Below the pieces are notes generated by a model. It was not told the DNA's origin. It was given only the letters and a program-made list of their open reading frames with translations, and did no database searches. Shown here piece after piece: positions 23,591 to 31,365 of a stretch of DNA of 45,976 nucleotides (positions are counted from its first letter, which is position 1; each line of letters begins with the position of its first letter). Position numbers and translations under genes: made by a program. The stretch is from Alloyangia pacifica (lineage in GTDB: Bacteria; Pseudomonadota; Alphaproteobacteria; Rhodobacterales; Rhodobacteraceae), in NCBI RefSeq assembly GCF_900116195.1, contig NZ_FOZW01000025.1, positions 1 through 45,976 of the forward strand, written 5' to 3'.

Positions 23591-26083
23591 TCATACCCGC
23601 TCGACCTTGCAGGCACATTTCTTGAAGTCGGTCTGCTTGGACAGCGGACAGGTGGCATCCAGTGTGAGCTTGTTGATCAGTTGCCCCTCGTCAAACCAGG
23701 GCACGAACACCACGCCCTTCGGCGGCTTGTTGCGGCCGCGGGTCTCGACCCTGCTGAGCATCTCGCCGCGGCGGGTCGAGATGGCGATCTCCTGCCCGCG
23801 GCGCAGGCCGCGCGCCTCGGCATCCTCTGGGTGCATGAATACTACGGCGGCGGGGAAAGCGCGGTGCAGCTCGGGCACCCGGCGGGTCATCGAGCCGGAG
23901 TGCCAATGTTCCAGAACGCGCCCGGTCGAGAGCCACAGATCGTACTCCTCGTCGGGCACCTCAGGCGGGGCTTCGTAGGGGGCAAATATGATCTTCGCCT
24001 TGCCGTCCGGGTAGCCGTAAAAGGTGACCTCGGATCCTTCGGGGACATATGGATCGTAACCCTCGCGGAAGCGGTAGAGCGTCTCCTGCCCGTCGACCAC
24101 CGGCCAGCGCAACCCGCGCGCCTGATGGTACTGCTCGAAGGGCGCGAGGTCGTGGCCGTGGCCGCGCCCGAAGGTGGCATATTCCTCGAAGAGCCCCTTC
24201 TGCACGTAGAAGCCAAAATGCTGCGCCTCGACGTTGTCAAAGCCCTCGGCGGTCTCCTCGAGTGGGAACTTGTCCACGTTGCCGTTCTGGTAGAGCACTT
24301 CGTAGAGTGTCTTTCCGGCGAGCTCGGGCATCTTGGCCACAAGCTCGTCGCCCCAGGCCTCCTCGACGGTGAAGCGCTTGGCGAACTCCATCAGCTGCCA
24401 GAGGTCAGACTTGGCCTCGCCCGGGGCCATGACCTGCTGGCGCCAGAACTGCGTGCGGCGCTCGGCATTGCCATAGGCGCCTTCCTTTTCAACCCACATG
24501 GCGGCGGGGAGAATGAGGTCGGCGGACATGGCGGTTACCGTGGGGTAGGCATCCGACACCGTGATGAAGTTGTCAGAGTTCCGGTACCCGGGCCAACCCT
24601 CTTGGTTGATGTTTGGGGCCGCCTGCATATTGTTGTTGCACTGCACCCAATAGGCGTTGAGGTTTCCATCCCGCAGCGCGCGGTTCTGTTCCACCGCATG
24701 CAAGCCCGGCTTATCGGGGATGGTGCCCTCGGGCAGCTTCCAGATTTCCTCGGCATGCGCACGGTGTTCGGGGTTGGTCACCACCATGTCGGCGGGAAGC
24801 CGGTGCGAAAAGGTGCCCACCTCGCGGGCGGTACCGCAGGCCGAGGGCTGGCCGGTCAGCGAGAAGGGCGAGTTGCCCGGCTCGGAGATCTTCCCGGTCA
24901 GCAGGTGGATGTTGTAGCACAGCCCATTCACCCATCCGCCGCGCGTGTGCTGGTTGAAGCCCATGGTCCAGAGCGACATGACCTTGCGGTTCGGATCGGC
25001 GTATTGCTCGGCCAGCCGTTCGAGCTGATGTGCCGGCACACCGGACATCTCGGAGACTTTTTCCAGCGTGTACTCCGAAACGGCGGCGGCATATTCGTCG
25101 AAGTCGATCGGGGTCAGCTCGCCCGAGTTGGGGTTGGCGGCGGCCTGCTGCAGCGGGTCGGTGTCGCGCAAGCCATAGCCGATGTCGGTGGCGGTCTTCG
25201 TGAGGTTGACGTGCTTTTCCAGGAAGTCCCAGTTCACCGCATCGTTCTGGATGATGTAATTGGCGATGTAGTTGAGGATCGCGAGATCGGTCTGCGGCGT
25301 GAATACCATGCCGTTGTCTGCCAGCTCGAAGCTGCGGTGTTCGAAGGTCGACAAAACATGCACCTGCGCCCCGGGCTTGGTCAGCCGCGTGTCGGTCAGC
25401 CGCGACCAGAGGATCGGGTGCATCTCGGCCATGTTCGAGCCCCAGAGCACGAAGGTGTCGGCGTGCTCGAAGTCGTCGTAACAGCCCATCGGCTCGTCGA
25501 TGCCGAAGGCGCGCATGAAGCCGACCACCGCCGAGGCCATGCAGTGCCGGGCGTTGGGGTCGATATTGTTCGACCGGAAGCCCGCCTTCATCAGCTTGGA
25601 GGCGGCGTAGCCCTCCCAGACCGTCCATTGCCCCGAGCCGAACATGCCCACCGAGGTCGGCCCCTTGGCGGCCAGAGCCGCCTTCCATTTCTCGGCCATG
25701 ACGTCGAAGGCCTCGTCCCAGCTCACCGGCTCGAATTCGCCGTTCTTGTCGTAGACGCCGCCCGACTTGCGCAGCATCGGCGTGGTGAGCCGGTCGGCGC
25801 CATACATGATCTTCGACAGGAAGTAGCCCTTGATGCAGTTCAGGCCGCGGTTCACCGGGGCCTCGGGGTCACCCTGCGTGGCGACGACCCGGCCCGCCTT
25901 GGTGCCCACGAGCACCGAGCAGCCGGTGCCGCAGAAGCGGCAGGGAGCCTTGTCCCAGCGGATGTCCGAATTTCCCGGGGTCTGCGCCAGCGCGCCGGGG
26001 GCGAGCGAGATGCCCGCTGCGGCGGCGGTACTGGCGGCGGCGGTGGCCTTGAGGAAAGTCCTGCGCGAGTCCGAGATGGTCAT
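23591..26083 (-). CDS. napA: NapA, periplasmic nitrate reductase catalytic subunit
   Basis: The 830-residue molybdopterin enzyme reduces nitrate to nitrite in the periplasm. It has a Tat signal ([19 protein letters not shown]). The [4Fe-4S] site is Cys48, Cys51, Cys55 (CRFCGTGC) and Cys83, and the molybdenum-ligand Cys is about 181 in [15 protein letters not shown]. The C-terminal cofactor domain has [20 protein letters not shown]. The length is normal. It lies four bases after napD. A long open frame on the opposite strand covers it but is an antisense shadow. Confidence 0.97.
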   Translation of the reverse strand: MTISDSRRTFLKATAAASTAAAAGISLAPGALAQTPGNSDIRWDKAPCRFCGTGCSVLVGTKAGRVVATQGDPEAPVNRGLNCIKGYFLSKIMYGADRLTTPMLRKSGGVYDKNGEFEPVSWDEAFDVMAEKWKAALAAKGPTSVGMFGSGQWTVWEGYAASKLMKAGFRSNNIDPNARHCMASAVVGFMRAFGIDEPMGCYDDFEHADTFVLWGSNMAEMHPILWSRLTDTRLTKPGAQVHVLSTFEHRSFELADNGMVFTPQTDLAILNYIANYIIQNDAVNWDFLEKHVNLTKTATDIGYGLRDTDPLQQAAANPNSGELTPIDFDEYAAAVSEYTLEKVSEMSGVPAHQLERLAEQYADPNRKVMSLWTMGFNQHTRGGWVNGLCYNIHLLTGKISEPGNSPFSLTGQPSACGTAREVGTFSHRLPADMVVTNPEHRAHAEEIWKLPEGTIPDKPGLHAVEQNRALRDGNLNAYWVQCNNNMQAAPNINQEGWPGYRNSDNFITVSDAYPTVTAMSADLILPAAMWVEKEGAYGNAERRTQFWRQQVMAPGEAKSDLWQLMEFAKRFTVEEAWGDELVAKMPELAGKTLYEVLYQNGNVDKFPLEETAEGFDNVEAQHFGFYVQKGLFEEYATFGRGHGHDLAPFEQYHQARGLRWPVVDGQETLYRFREGYDPYVPEGSEVTFYGYPDGKAKIIFAPYEAPPEVPDEEYDLWLSTGRVLEHWHSGSMTRRVPELHRAFPAAVVFMHPEDAEARGLRRGQEIAISTRRGEMLSRVETRGRNKPPKGVVFVPWFDEGQLINKLTLDATCPLSKQTDFKKCACKVERV

Positions 26084-26086
26084 GGG

Positions 26087-26359
26087 TCAGGTCTCCGGAT
26101 GGGGGGCGGCGGTGGATGGGCGTTGGGCGAGGTCTTCGAAATGGTGGTAGTTGATGGTCAGCGAGATCACGCCGCGGATCTGGTGAAGCGTCATGATGAT
26201 GTCCGAGGCGAAGGCGGTGTCGGTGTCCTCGACCACCACCACCAGCCTTCCGTCGTCGCTCTGCGCATGCACCTCGACGCCGTCGAGCGCTTCCATCTGC
26301 GCGCGGGCATCAAGCAGCGCGTTCTGCGCAACGTGGACGAGGCAGCCGCAGATGTTCAT
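26087..26359 (-). CDS. napD: NapD, NapA-signal chaperone
   Basis: The 90-residue ferredoxin-like-fold protein begins MNICGCLVHVAQNALLDARA and contains GRLVVVVEDTDT and ISLTINYHHFED, typical of NapD, which binds the Tat signal of NapA before export. Its ATG overlaps the napF stop by four bases (ATGA), with GGAGG upstream. It is located in the cytoplasm. Confidence 0.92.
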   Translation of the reverse strand: MNICGCLVHVAQNALLDARAQMEALDGVEVHAQSDDGRLVVVVEDTDTAFASDIIMTLHQIRGVISLTINYHHFEDLAQRPSTAAPHPET

Positions 26360-26874
26360 CGCACGACCTCCGTTGCCGGTGCGCGCTGCTCAAAGGACAC
26401 GGCGCCGGCGGGGCAGGTGAAAGCGCATTCGCCGCAGCCGGTGCATTGCTCAGGGTCGAGTGTGGGTGCGGCGCGGCCGCCGGTCATCAGGCGAAAGCGG
26501 ATGGCGCGGGGCTCGCAGGCATCTTCGCAGGCCCGGCAGGCGATGCCGCCCAGAGACAGGCAGGTGTCGGTGATGGTGGCGGTCCACGGCCACTCGGGCA
26601 CGGCCTCGGGACATAGTGCGCCGGTCTCGCAGGCCTCGGCGCAGGCGCCGCAGAATGTGCAGGCGCCTTTCGAGAAGTCTACCAGCGGCAGGGCGGGGCC
26701 AGACGGGCCGGGCTGGCGGATGAGGATCGCTTCGGGGCAGGCGCGCAGGCAGTCGCCGCAACCTGTACAGAGCTGCGAGAAGCGGGCCTGAGCCCCCGGG
26801 GGCCTCATGAGAGGTGCCTCGGGGCGCGACAATTGCCCGCGAAGGAAGTTGCGTCTGCTGTGCTGGGTCGTCAT
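26356..26874 (-). CDS. napF: NapF, cytoplasmic [4Fe-4S] ferredoxin
   Basis: The 172-residue protein contains four cysteine clusters: CTGCGDCLRACPEAIL, CTFCGACAEACETGAL, CRACEDACEPRAI (preceded by further Cys) and CTGCGECAFTCPAGAV. It starts with RRNFLRGQLSRPEAPL, as other NapF proteins do. NapF helps mature or activate NapA in the cytoplasm. It is the first gene of the leftward nap operon. ATG 26874 follows an AGGA site. No napE or napK gene is visible. Confidence 0.92.
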   Translation of the reverse strand: MTTQHSRRNFLRGQLSRPEAPLMRPPGAQARFSQLCTGCGDCLRACPEAILIRQPGPSGPALPLVDFSKGACTFCGACAEACETGALCPEAVPEWPWTATITDTCLSLGGIACRACEDACEPRAIRFRLMTGGRAAPTLDPEQCTGCGECAFTCPAGAVSFEQRAPATEVVR

Positions 26875-27257
26875 TGACGTCCTGGCCTTTCGCTGACTCT
26901 ATAAAATTTAGCAAAATTAAACTGTGAGTTGCAGACTGCCACAGGTTGAGCGTCCTGAAAAGAGCTGCGCCTGACCTAGCATAAAGTGGTGTTGAACGTT
27001 GTCCAATTGTGAGAGACCTAGCTGTGAAATCTCGTAAGGTTGTTCAATCACAAATCACGCGTTTCGATCTGACGCCGTGTCTGGCCCGGCCGTTCGCGCA
27101 GTAGGACGTGGCGGTCGCCTGCCGCGAGACCGACGGGGTGAGCGACTAGCCCACTCAAGCCCCGAGGGACAGTTAAGCGTTCCAAAGCGGTATACTGGCC
27201 CTCCGGTCGGCGGCGTGCCTTGGGTTCTGCGGGACGCGCGATGTGACCGAAAGACCT
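26875..27257. other. Region upstream of napF
   Basis: This region contains no supported gene. It is A+T-rich near napF and must hold the nap promoter. One FNR-type pattern (TTG at 27040-27042, CAA at 27051-27053) lies about 166 bases before napF, rather far for a normal activator site. The right part has short open frames on both strands without recognisable similarity. Confidence 0.4.
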
Positions 27258-27281
27258 CGAAGCCAAACATGTTCGGCTTCG
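27258..27281. promoter_or_regulatory. 24-bp near-perfect palindrome
   Basis: The left arm CGAAGCCAAACA and right arm TGTTCGGCTTCG differ from perfect symmetry at a single pair. It lies about 120 bases before the EamA start at 27401. It could be an operator for that gene or a hairpin. Confidence 0.5.
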
Positions 27282-27400
27282 CTACAGCATGAAATTTTGA
27301 ATGTGTTCTAAGCATTCGATGTGGATTTTCTGCTGAGAGCATGGCGCCAACTCGAGCAGTCCTGCTAAGAGTGCGAGCAACCATGCAGGGAGGGCGCGAG

Positions 27401-28300
27401 GTGCGGCAGTCGAAAGTCTCGATCGGGATGCTCATGATGTGCGTCGGGGTCGCGTGCCTGAGCGTCAATGACGCCTTTGCCAAGCACCTGACGTCTGACT
27501 ATTCCCCTTTTCAGGTGCTCTTCCTGAGAAATCTCATTGCGCTGCCTTTCGCAATTGCGATCGTGCTATTCAGCGGTGGAACTGGTGCCTTGCGATCATA
27601 CCGACCCGCCGCCCATCTCGTCCGCGGTGTTGTCTGGGTGGGCGCCGCCTTCATGTTCTTCTCAAGTTTGAAGCAGATGCCCATCGCTGAAGCGACAGCG
27701 TTGGTGTTCGTGGCGCCACTCTTCATCACTGCGATCTCGGCCATGTTCCTTGGCGAGCACGTCGGGTGGAAAAGGTGGCTCGCAGTCATGGCGGGATTTC
27801 TCGGCGTCGTCATATCGATACGCCCAGGGGCAGCCAGCTTTCAGCTGGTATCACTGCTGCCCATCGGAACTGCCCTTTTCTACGCTCTCCTCATGGTCAG
27901 TGCCAGATGGGTCGACGAGCGTGAGAGCGTGTGGACGCTCCTTCTATATCTCACTGGGGCAGGGGCTCTACTGAGCGCTTTCATTGCACCATTCGTATGG
28001 CATCCCGTGCCGCTCAGTGACCTGTGGAAGTTCGTTGCTATCGCATTTTTTGGGACAGCTGGGATGACGCTGATCACCCAAGCCTTCCGAATGGCGCCCG
28101 CGGTTGTCGTTGCGCCTCTCGACTATACGGCTCTGATCTGGGCAACGTTGGCAGGATGGCTCGTTTGGAGCGAAATCCCGGAAATGTCCGTATTCGCCGG
28201 CGCCGCCATCATCATTGGTAGCGGTATCTTTACAGTGTGGAGAGAGCACAACCGGGAACGACAGTTAGTCCAAGCTGCGCACGCAAACACGGCGGCGTAG
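27401..28300 (+). CDS. EamA/DMT-family transporter (second)
   Basis: The 299-residue protein has ten hydrophobic segments in two EamA repeats, with VACLSVNDAFAKHLTSDYSP and FQVLFLRNLIALPF in the first span pair, ALVFVAPLFITAISAMFLGE at the end of the first repeat, and PAVVVAPLDYTALIWATLAG in the second. Such DMT proteins export or import small metabolites; the substrate is unknown. GTG 27401 is preferred because AGGGAGGG lies six bases upstream. ATG 27383 and ATG 27341 would add 6 and 20 residues. It differs clearly from the first EamA protein at 1022. Confidence 0.8.
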   Translation: MRQSKVSIGMLMMCVGVACLSVNDAFAKHLTSDYSPFQVLFLRNLIALPFAIAIVLFSGGTGALRSYRPAAHLVRGVVWVGAAFMFFSSLKQMPIAEATALVFVAPLFITAISAMFLGEHVGWKRWLAVMAGFLGVVISIRPGAASFQLVSLLPIGTALFYALLMVSARWVDERESVWTLLLYLTGAGALLSAFIAPFVWHPVPLSDLWKFVAIAFFGTAGMTLITQAFRMAPAVVVAPLDYTALIWATLAGWLVWSEIPEMSVFAGAAIIIGSGIFTVWREHNRERQLVQAAHANTAA

Positions 28301-29012
28301 GGGTTTGACCTTGCCCCTTGTCGGCACGAAGCCAATACATGTGGCGGTTCAGCGCCAAGTCGAAGGCTAACCTATTGGCGTTTATGCGACTCCGGGGCGG
28401 GGTAGGGCGGCCGCAAGGAGTACCCAGAAGCCTGTGGCGTAGTCTGCCCATGCGTCTTCTCAGCGCAGTGAGCGGACATAGCGGTGAAGCGATCAATGAT
28501 CGCCCCATGATGACGCGACCGGCCCAGAGCCGACTTTTGTGCCAGCCGCAGCAGATGGCCGGTCCCAGTTCTGAGCGGCCATTTCGCTTGAGCGCGGCGT
28601 TGCCCAGAACAGCCCAAAAGTGCCGGTCGTGCTGGGCGCGAAGTTCTGCGGAAATTGTTCTTGGGGGGCCGTCTTGCATGGGCGTCGAAGCGAGCAAGGA
28701 CTATGTCTTACGATAGTCCGCTCCAGAAGAGAGTTCCGCAGGCTCATGCAGGAAGGTGCTGACTGGAATTTTGGTTCTACGCAGATCCCGAAGCTCAAAC
28801 ATTGGTCCAGGGGATGCTTGAATGTACTGTGGCTTGAAGTCTACTGGATACAACTAACGCAGCGAGCCCCTTGATGATCGTCGGAAAGGCTGTCCAATGT
28901 TCAAGGCTTGAGGCTTGCTGTGGCGCTTAGGCAAAGACCAAAAATGTCGACGTCAAATGGTTCTTCTCTGCCATAACAGTCCAAAGTATATAGGGATTGA
29001 GCGATATAACAG
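28301..29012. other. Gene-poor stretch before the reverse transcriptase gene
   Basis: No convincing gene is seen. Short frames on both strands lack start signals and similarity, and the sequence has the look of decayed intergenic DNA at the edge of an acquired segment. From about 28700 rightwards A+T content visibly rises and stays high. The last 100-200 bases before 29013 could hold a promoter or a small RNA for the reverse transcriptase, but no clear stem-loop was found by eye. Confidence 0.4.
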
Positions 29013-30782
29013 ATGGTACTAACAGTTTCTGATCGCCTTAAGAGGCTCCTTGCTGTTGGCTATTTCCCCAAAGAGCTGCCCCCTTCATTCACGACAAGGA
29101 CATTTTCCAGCCAAGTGGATGATATCGAAGAATCTTGGGCCGCGCACGAAGGATCACTGGGTCAGCAGCAACGAAGAAAATATCCGCCTATTACCAATTA
29201 CTCCAGATTTGACATGGCTAGGAAAGGCCATTCGCGAAGAATTCTTGCCATCCCAAATCCAATAAGTCAATTCTTCTTATCCAAGGCAATCTGCGAGCAT
29301 CAAGGTGAGTTTGAGGAAACTTTCAAGGGGTCTGAAATAAGCCTCACACCTGCGAATATATCTGCCAGTAGTTCTCGTGCAGTGCCGTTAGAGGCAATAT
29401 CTAAGCTTTCTGAGAAGCGTATCCAATCCTATGCAACCGCGAAGGTAATACTCCAGACTGATGTGCTGAGCTTCTATCATTCGATTTACACTCACTCAAT
29501 TCCATGGGCGTTGCATGGTAAAAGGGTCGCTAAGAAGAATAGGAGCACCAGCGACCCTCTAATGTTCGGGAATTTGATCGATGCGCTAATGCGTTCGTGC
29601 CAAGATGGGCAAACGATTGGCGTCCCGGTGGGGCCTGATACATCGAGGATTATTTCGGAAATAATACTGTGTGCGGCAGAGCGGCAAGTGGGCGCCGAGA
29701 ATTTTGCAAAGTTATCCGCCGGCTACCGCTACATGGATGACTTCTTTCTGTGCTTCTCATCGCATGTTGATGCAGAGACCTTTTTGGCGGCGCTTCGAGA
29801 AGCAATGCTCAGCTTTGATTTACAGCTGAATGCTGCTAAGACTCAAATATTCGACGCAATTGAATACAATGAAGAGGCGTGGCCAGGCGACATCTCCCAG
29901 CTTAAAATTCGATCAGGTTCTCAGAATCAGCGTCGCGATCTCATGAGATACTTTACAGAGTCAATAAGGCTTGGGAAGTTGTGGCCGGACGAAAGCATCG
30001 CCTCCTTCTCGATTCGAAAATCATCTAGAATTCTGGTGGAGCGCGAAAACTGGGATATATACGAACCTTTCCTTCTACGCATGGCGCGAGAGAATTCCAA
30101 TTCCCTTGATTCGGTTGTAAAGATAATCTGTACCTATGCTGCGGCGGGATATCCTATGAGCGGTAGAGTTCAGACATTTGCCGAGGGTATGATCGAAGAG
30201 CATGCTCCTTACAATCATCACTATGAGGTCGCTTGGACGCTTTGGCTGTGTCGCTCCTTAGGAATTCGCCTTGGTGAAAGAGCAACGCAGCTGGCATCTC
30301 GTGTCGAAAACAGCGCCTGCGCTTGCCTTTTTCTGATGCTGCGCAGCAGGTCACTGCTCACCGGCCGGGGAAGCATCACAGAATGGACAGGGACTGTGAC
30401 ATCCGAAGACTTACACGGGGAACATTGGATGCTAATCTACGAGGCAGGTGTGCGAAAAACTTGGAAGATTCCAGGTGCCGAAGCCGCCGTCACGGGCGAA
30501 CCACATTTTCGCGCGCTAAAGGAGAAAGATGTCTCCTTTTTTGACACTTCAGCTCGCAACGTACCTCTAGAGCTTCCGCAGATTAACCGTTTGCTTGAAA
30601 GGGCGCTAGAGGGGCGGCGAACCGCTGTCCTCAATGGGAACATACTGTTTGAATCGAGGATTCCGAGGTCCCGCCGTGAGTACCAAACGCTGGGTGAGGA
30701 CTACGGCGAGGATAGCGGAAATTGGGATGAAGAGTTTCATGTATTCGGTAACGAACTTGATGATCTAGACGAGCTCTTCTGA
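29013..30782 (+). CDS. Defence-type reverse transcriptase (Abi/DRT-like)
   Basis: The 589-residue protein contains a reverse transcriptase domain over about residues 70-290. RRILAIPNPISQFFL is RT motif 1, and VILQTDVLSFYHSIYTH is motif A with catalytic Asp150. GVPVGPDTSRIISEIIL is the motif-B region, in the form seen in AbiA/AbiK and DRT-type enzymes. YRYMDDFFLCF is motif C with Asp242-Asp243, and LQLNAAKTQIF is motif D. The C-terminal ~300 residues match nothing I know, and the protein ends in a strongly acidic tail. No maturase, retron or group II features are seen. It is most likely an anti-phage system of the 'unknown group' RTs, class undetermined. It is A+T-richer than its neighbours. 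Confidence 0.85.
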   Translation: MVLTVSDRLKRLLAVGYFPKELPPSFTTRTFSSQVDDIEESWAAHEGSLGQQQRRKYPPITNYSRFDMARKGHSRRILAIPNPISQFFLSKAICEHQGEFEETFKGSEISLTPANISASSSRAVPLEAISKLSEKRIQSYATAKVILQTDVLSFYHSIYTHSIPWALHGKRVAKKNRSTSDPLMFGNLIDALMRSCQDGQTIGVPVGPDTSRIISEIILCAAERQVGAENFAKLSAGYRYMDDFFLCFSSHVDAETFLAALREAMLSFDLQLNAAKTQIFDAIEYNEEAWPGDISQLKIRSGSQNQRRDLMRYFTESIRLGKLWPDESIASFSIRKSSRILVERENWDIYEPFLLRMARENSNSLDSVVKIICTYAAAGYPMSGRVQTFAEGMIEEHAPYNHHYEVAWTLWLCRSLGIRLGERATQLASRVENSACACLFLMLRSRSLLTGRGSITEWTGTVTSEDLHGEHWMLIYEAGVRKTWKIPGAEAAVTGEPHFRALKEKDVSFFDTSARNVPLELPQINRLLERALEGRRTAVLNGNILFESRIPRSRREYQTLGEDYGEDSGNWDEEFHVFGNELDDLDELF

Positions 30783-31365
30783 TGCCAGCGGCAACAAAGA
30801 ATTTGTACGAATCGGTGTGCTGGTGGCTCGCCCAGGGATAGGTCCGCAGATACCTGCTGTTGTACTTCGGTCGCCAATAATGAGCGATTCTTTCTACCTA
30901 AGCGATGAATGGTCAATGACTATTCTCCTCTCAATTCGAATAGGTCTTCGGCGACCACTGCCACGTGCAGGGTTTGGAGATGTGATGCGAGCGGCAACTA
31001 CCTGCGAGTCGGATATCTATGGACAGACTAAATTTCTAGAGTACTAGGATTTGGACTTCAGCCAAGACTGCTTTACCGCGCGATGTTGCTTGACCAAGGC
31101 AGGGAGTTAACGGTCTGCATCCTGGCGCTTTAGTGCAGGCCCAGCTAGGTATAATTCACATTCGATCGCGTTCAGCCTATTGCAGATGGTTTCTTCTCGG
31201 TACATCAAGAGCGTCGGGATGAGGGTATAGGTAGGGAAGCGGACTTGCGGCGACGCAGCGCAAGAGGCACAGAAACGTCAGGTAAGCAGCCAGCAAAGCG
31301 GGCGTTCGTGAAGTGATGATTCCCAAAAGGCCCGTGCAATAAAAATTTTCTTAGTGAGGAAAGAA
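30783..31365. other. 583-base interval between the RT and the ATPase-nuclease gene
   Basis: No clear gene is seen. An ATG overlaps the RT stop (TGATG at 30780-30784) and opens a 19-codon frame, MPAATKNLYESVCWWLAQG, that ends at a TAG. It looks like the start of a coupled second gene that has been lost, or chance. A longer frame from GTG 30817 to 31047 has no recognisable features. The interval might instead encode a non-coding RNA serving the reverse transcriptase. Confidence 0.35.

Noticed and set aside
23681..26791. A 1036-codon open frame on the plus strand
   Set aside because: It is entirely antisense to napA, napD and napF, which have full family motifs. Its translation is His/Gly/Val-rich shadow sequence caused by high GC content.
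27040..27053. TTG-N8-CAA pattern as the napF activator site
   Set aside because: It lies about 166 bases from the napF start, too far for a confident call, and such 14-base patterns occur by chance.
28230..28697. A 155-codon minus-strand frame before the RT
   Set aside because: It overlaps the EamA end, has no plausible ribosome binding site and reads as low-information Arg/Pro/Cys-rich sequence.
29013..30782. Retron or group II intron interpretation of the RT
   Set aside because: No maturase or HNH domain, no domain V-like RNA, and no recognisable msr/msd inverted repeats beside it; the motif-B region is of the Abi/DRT style.
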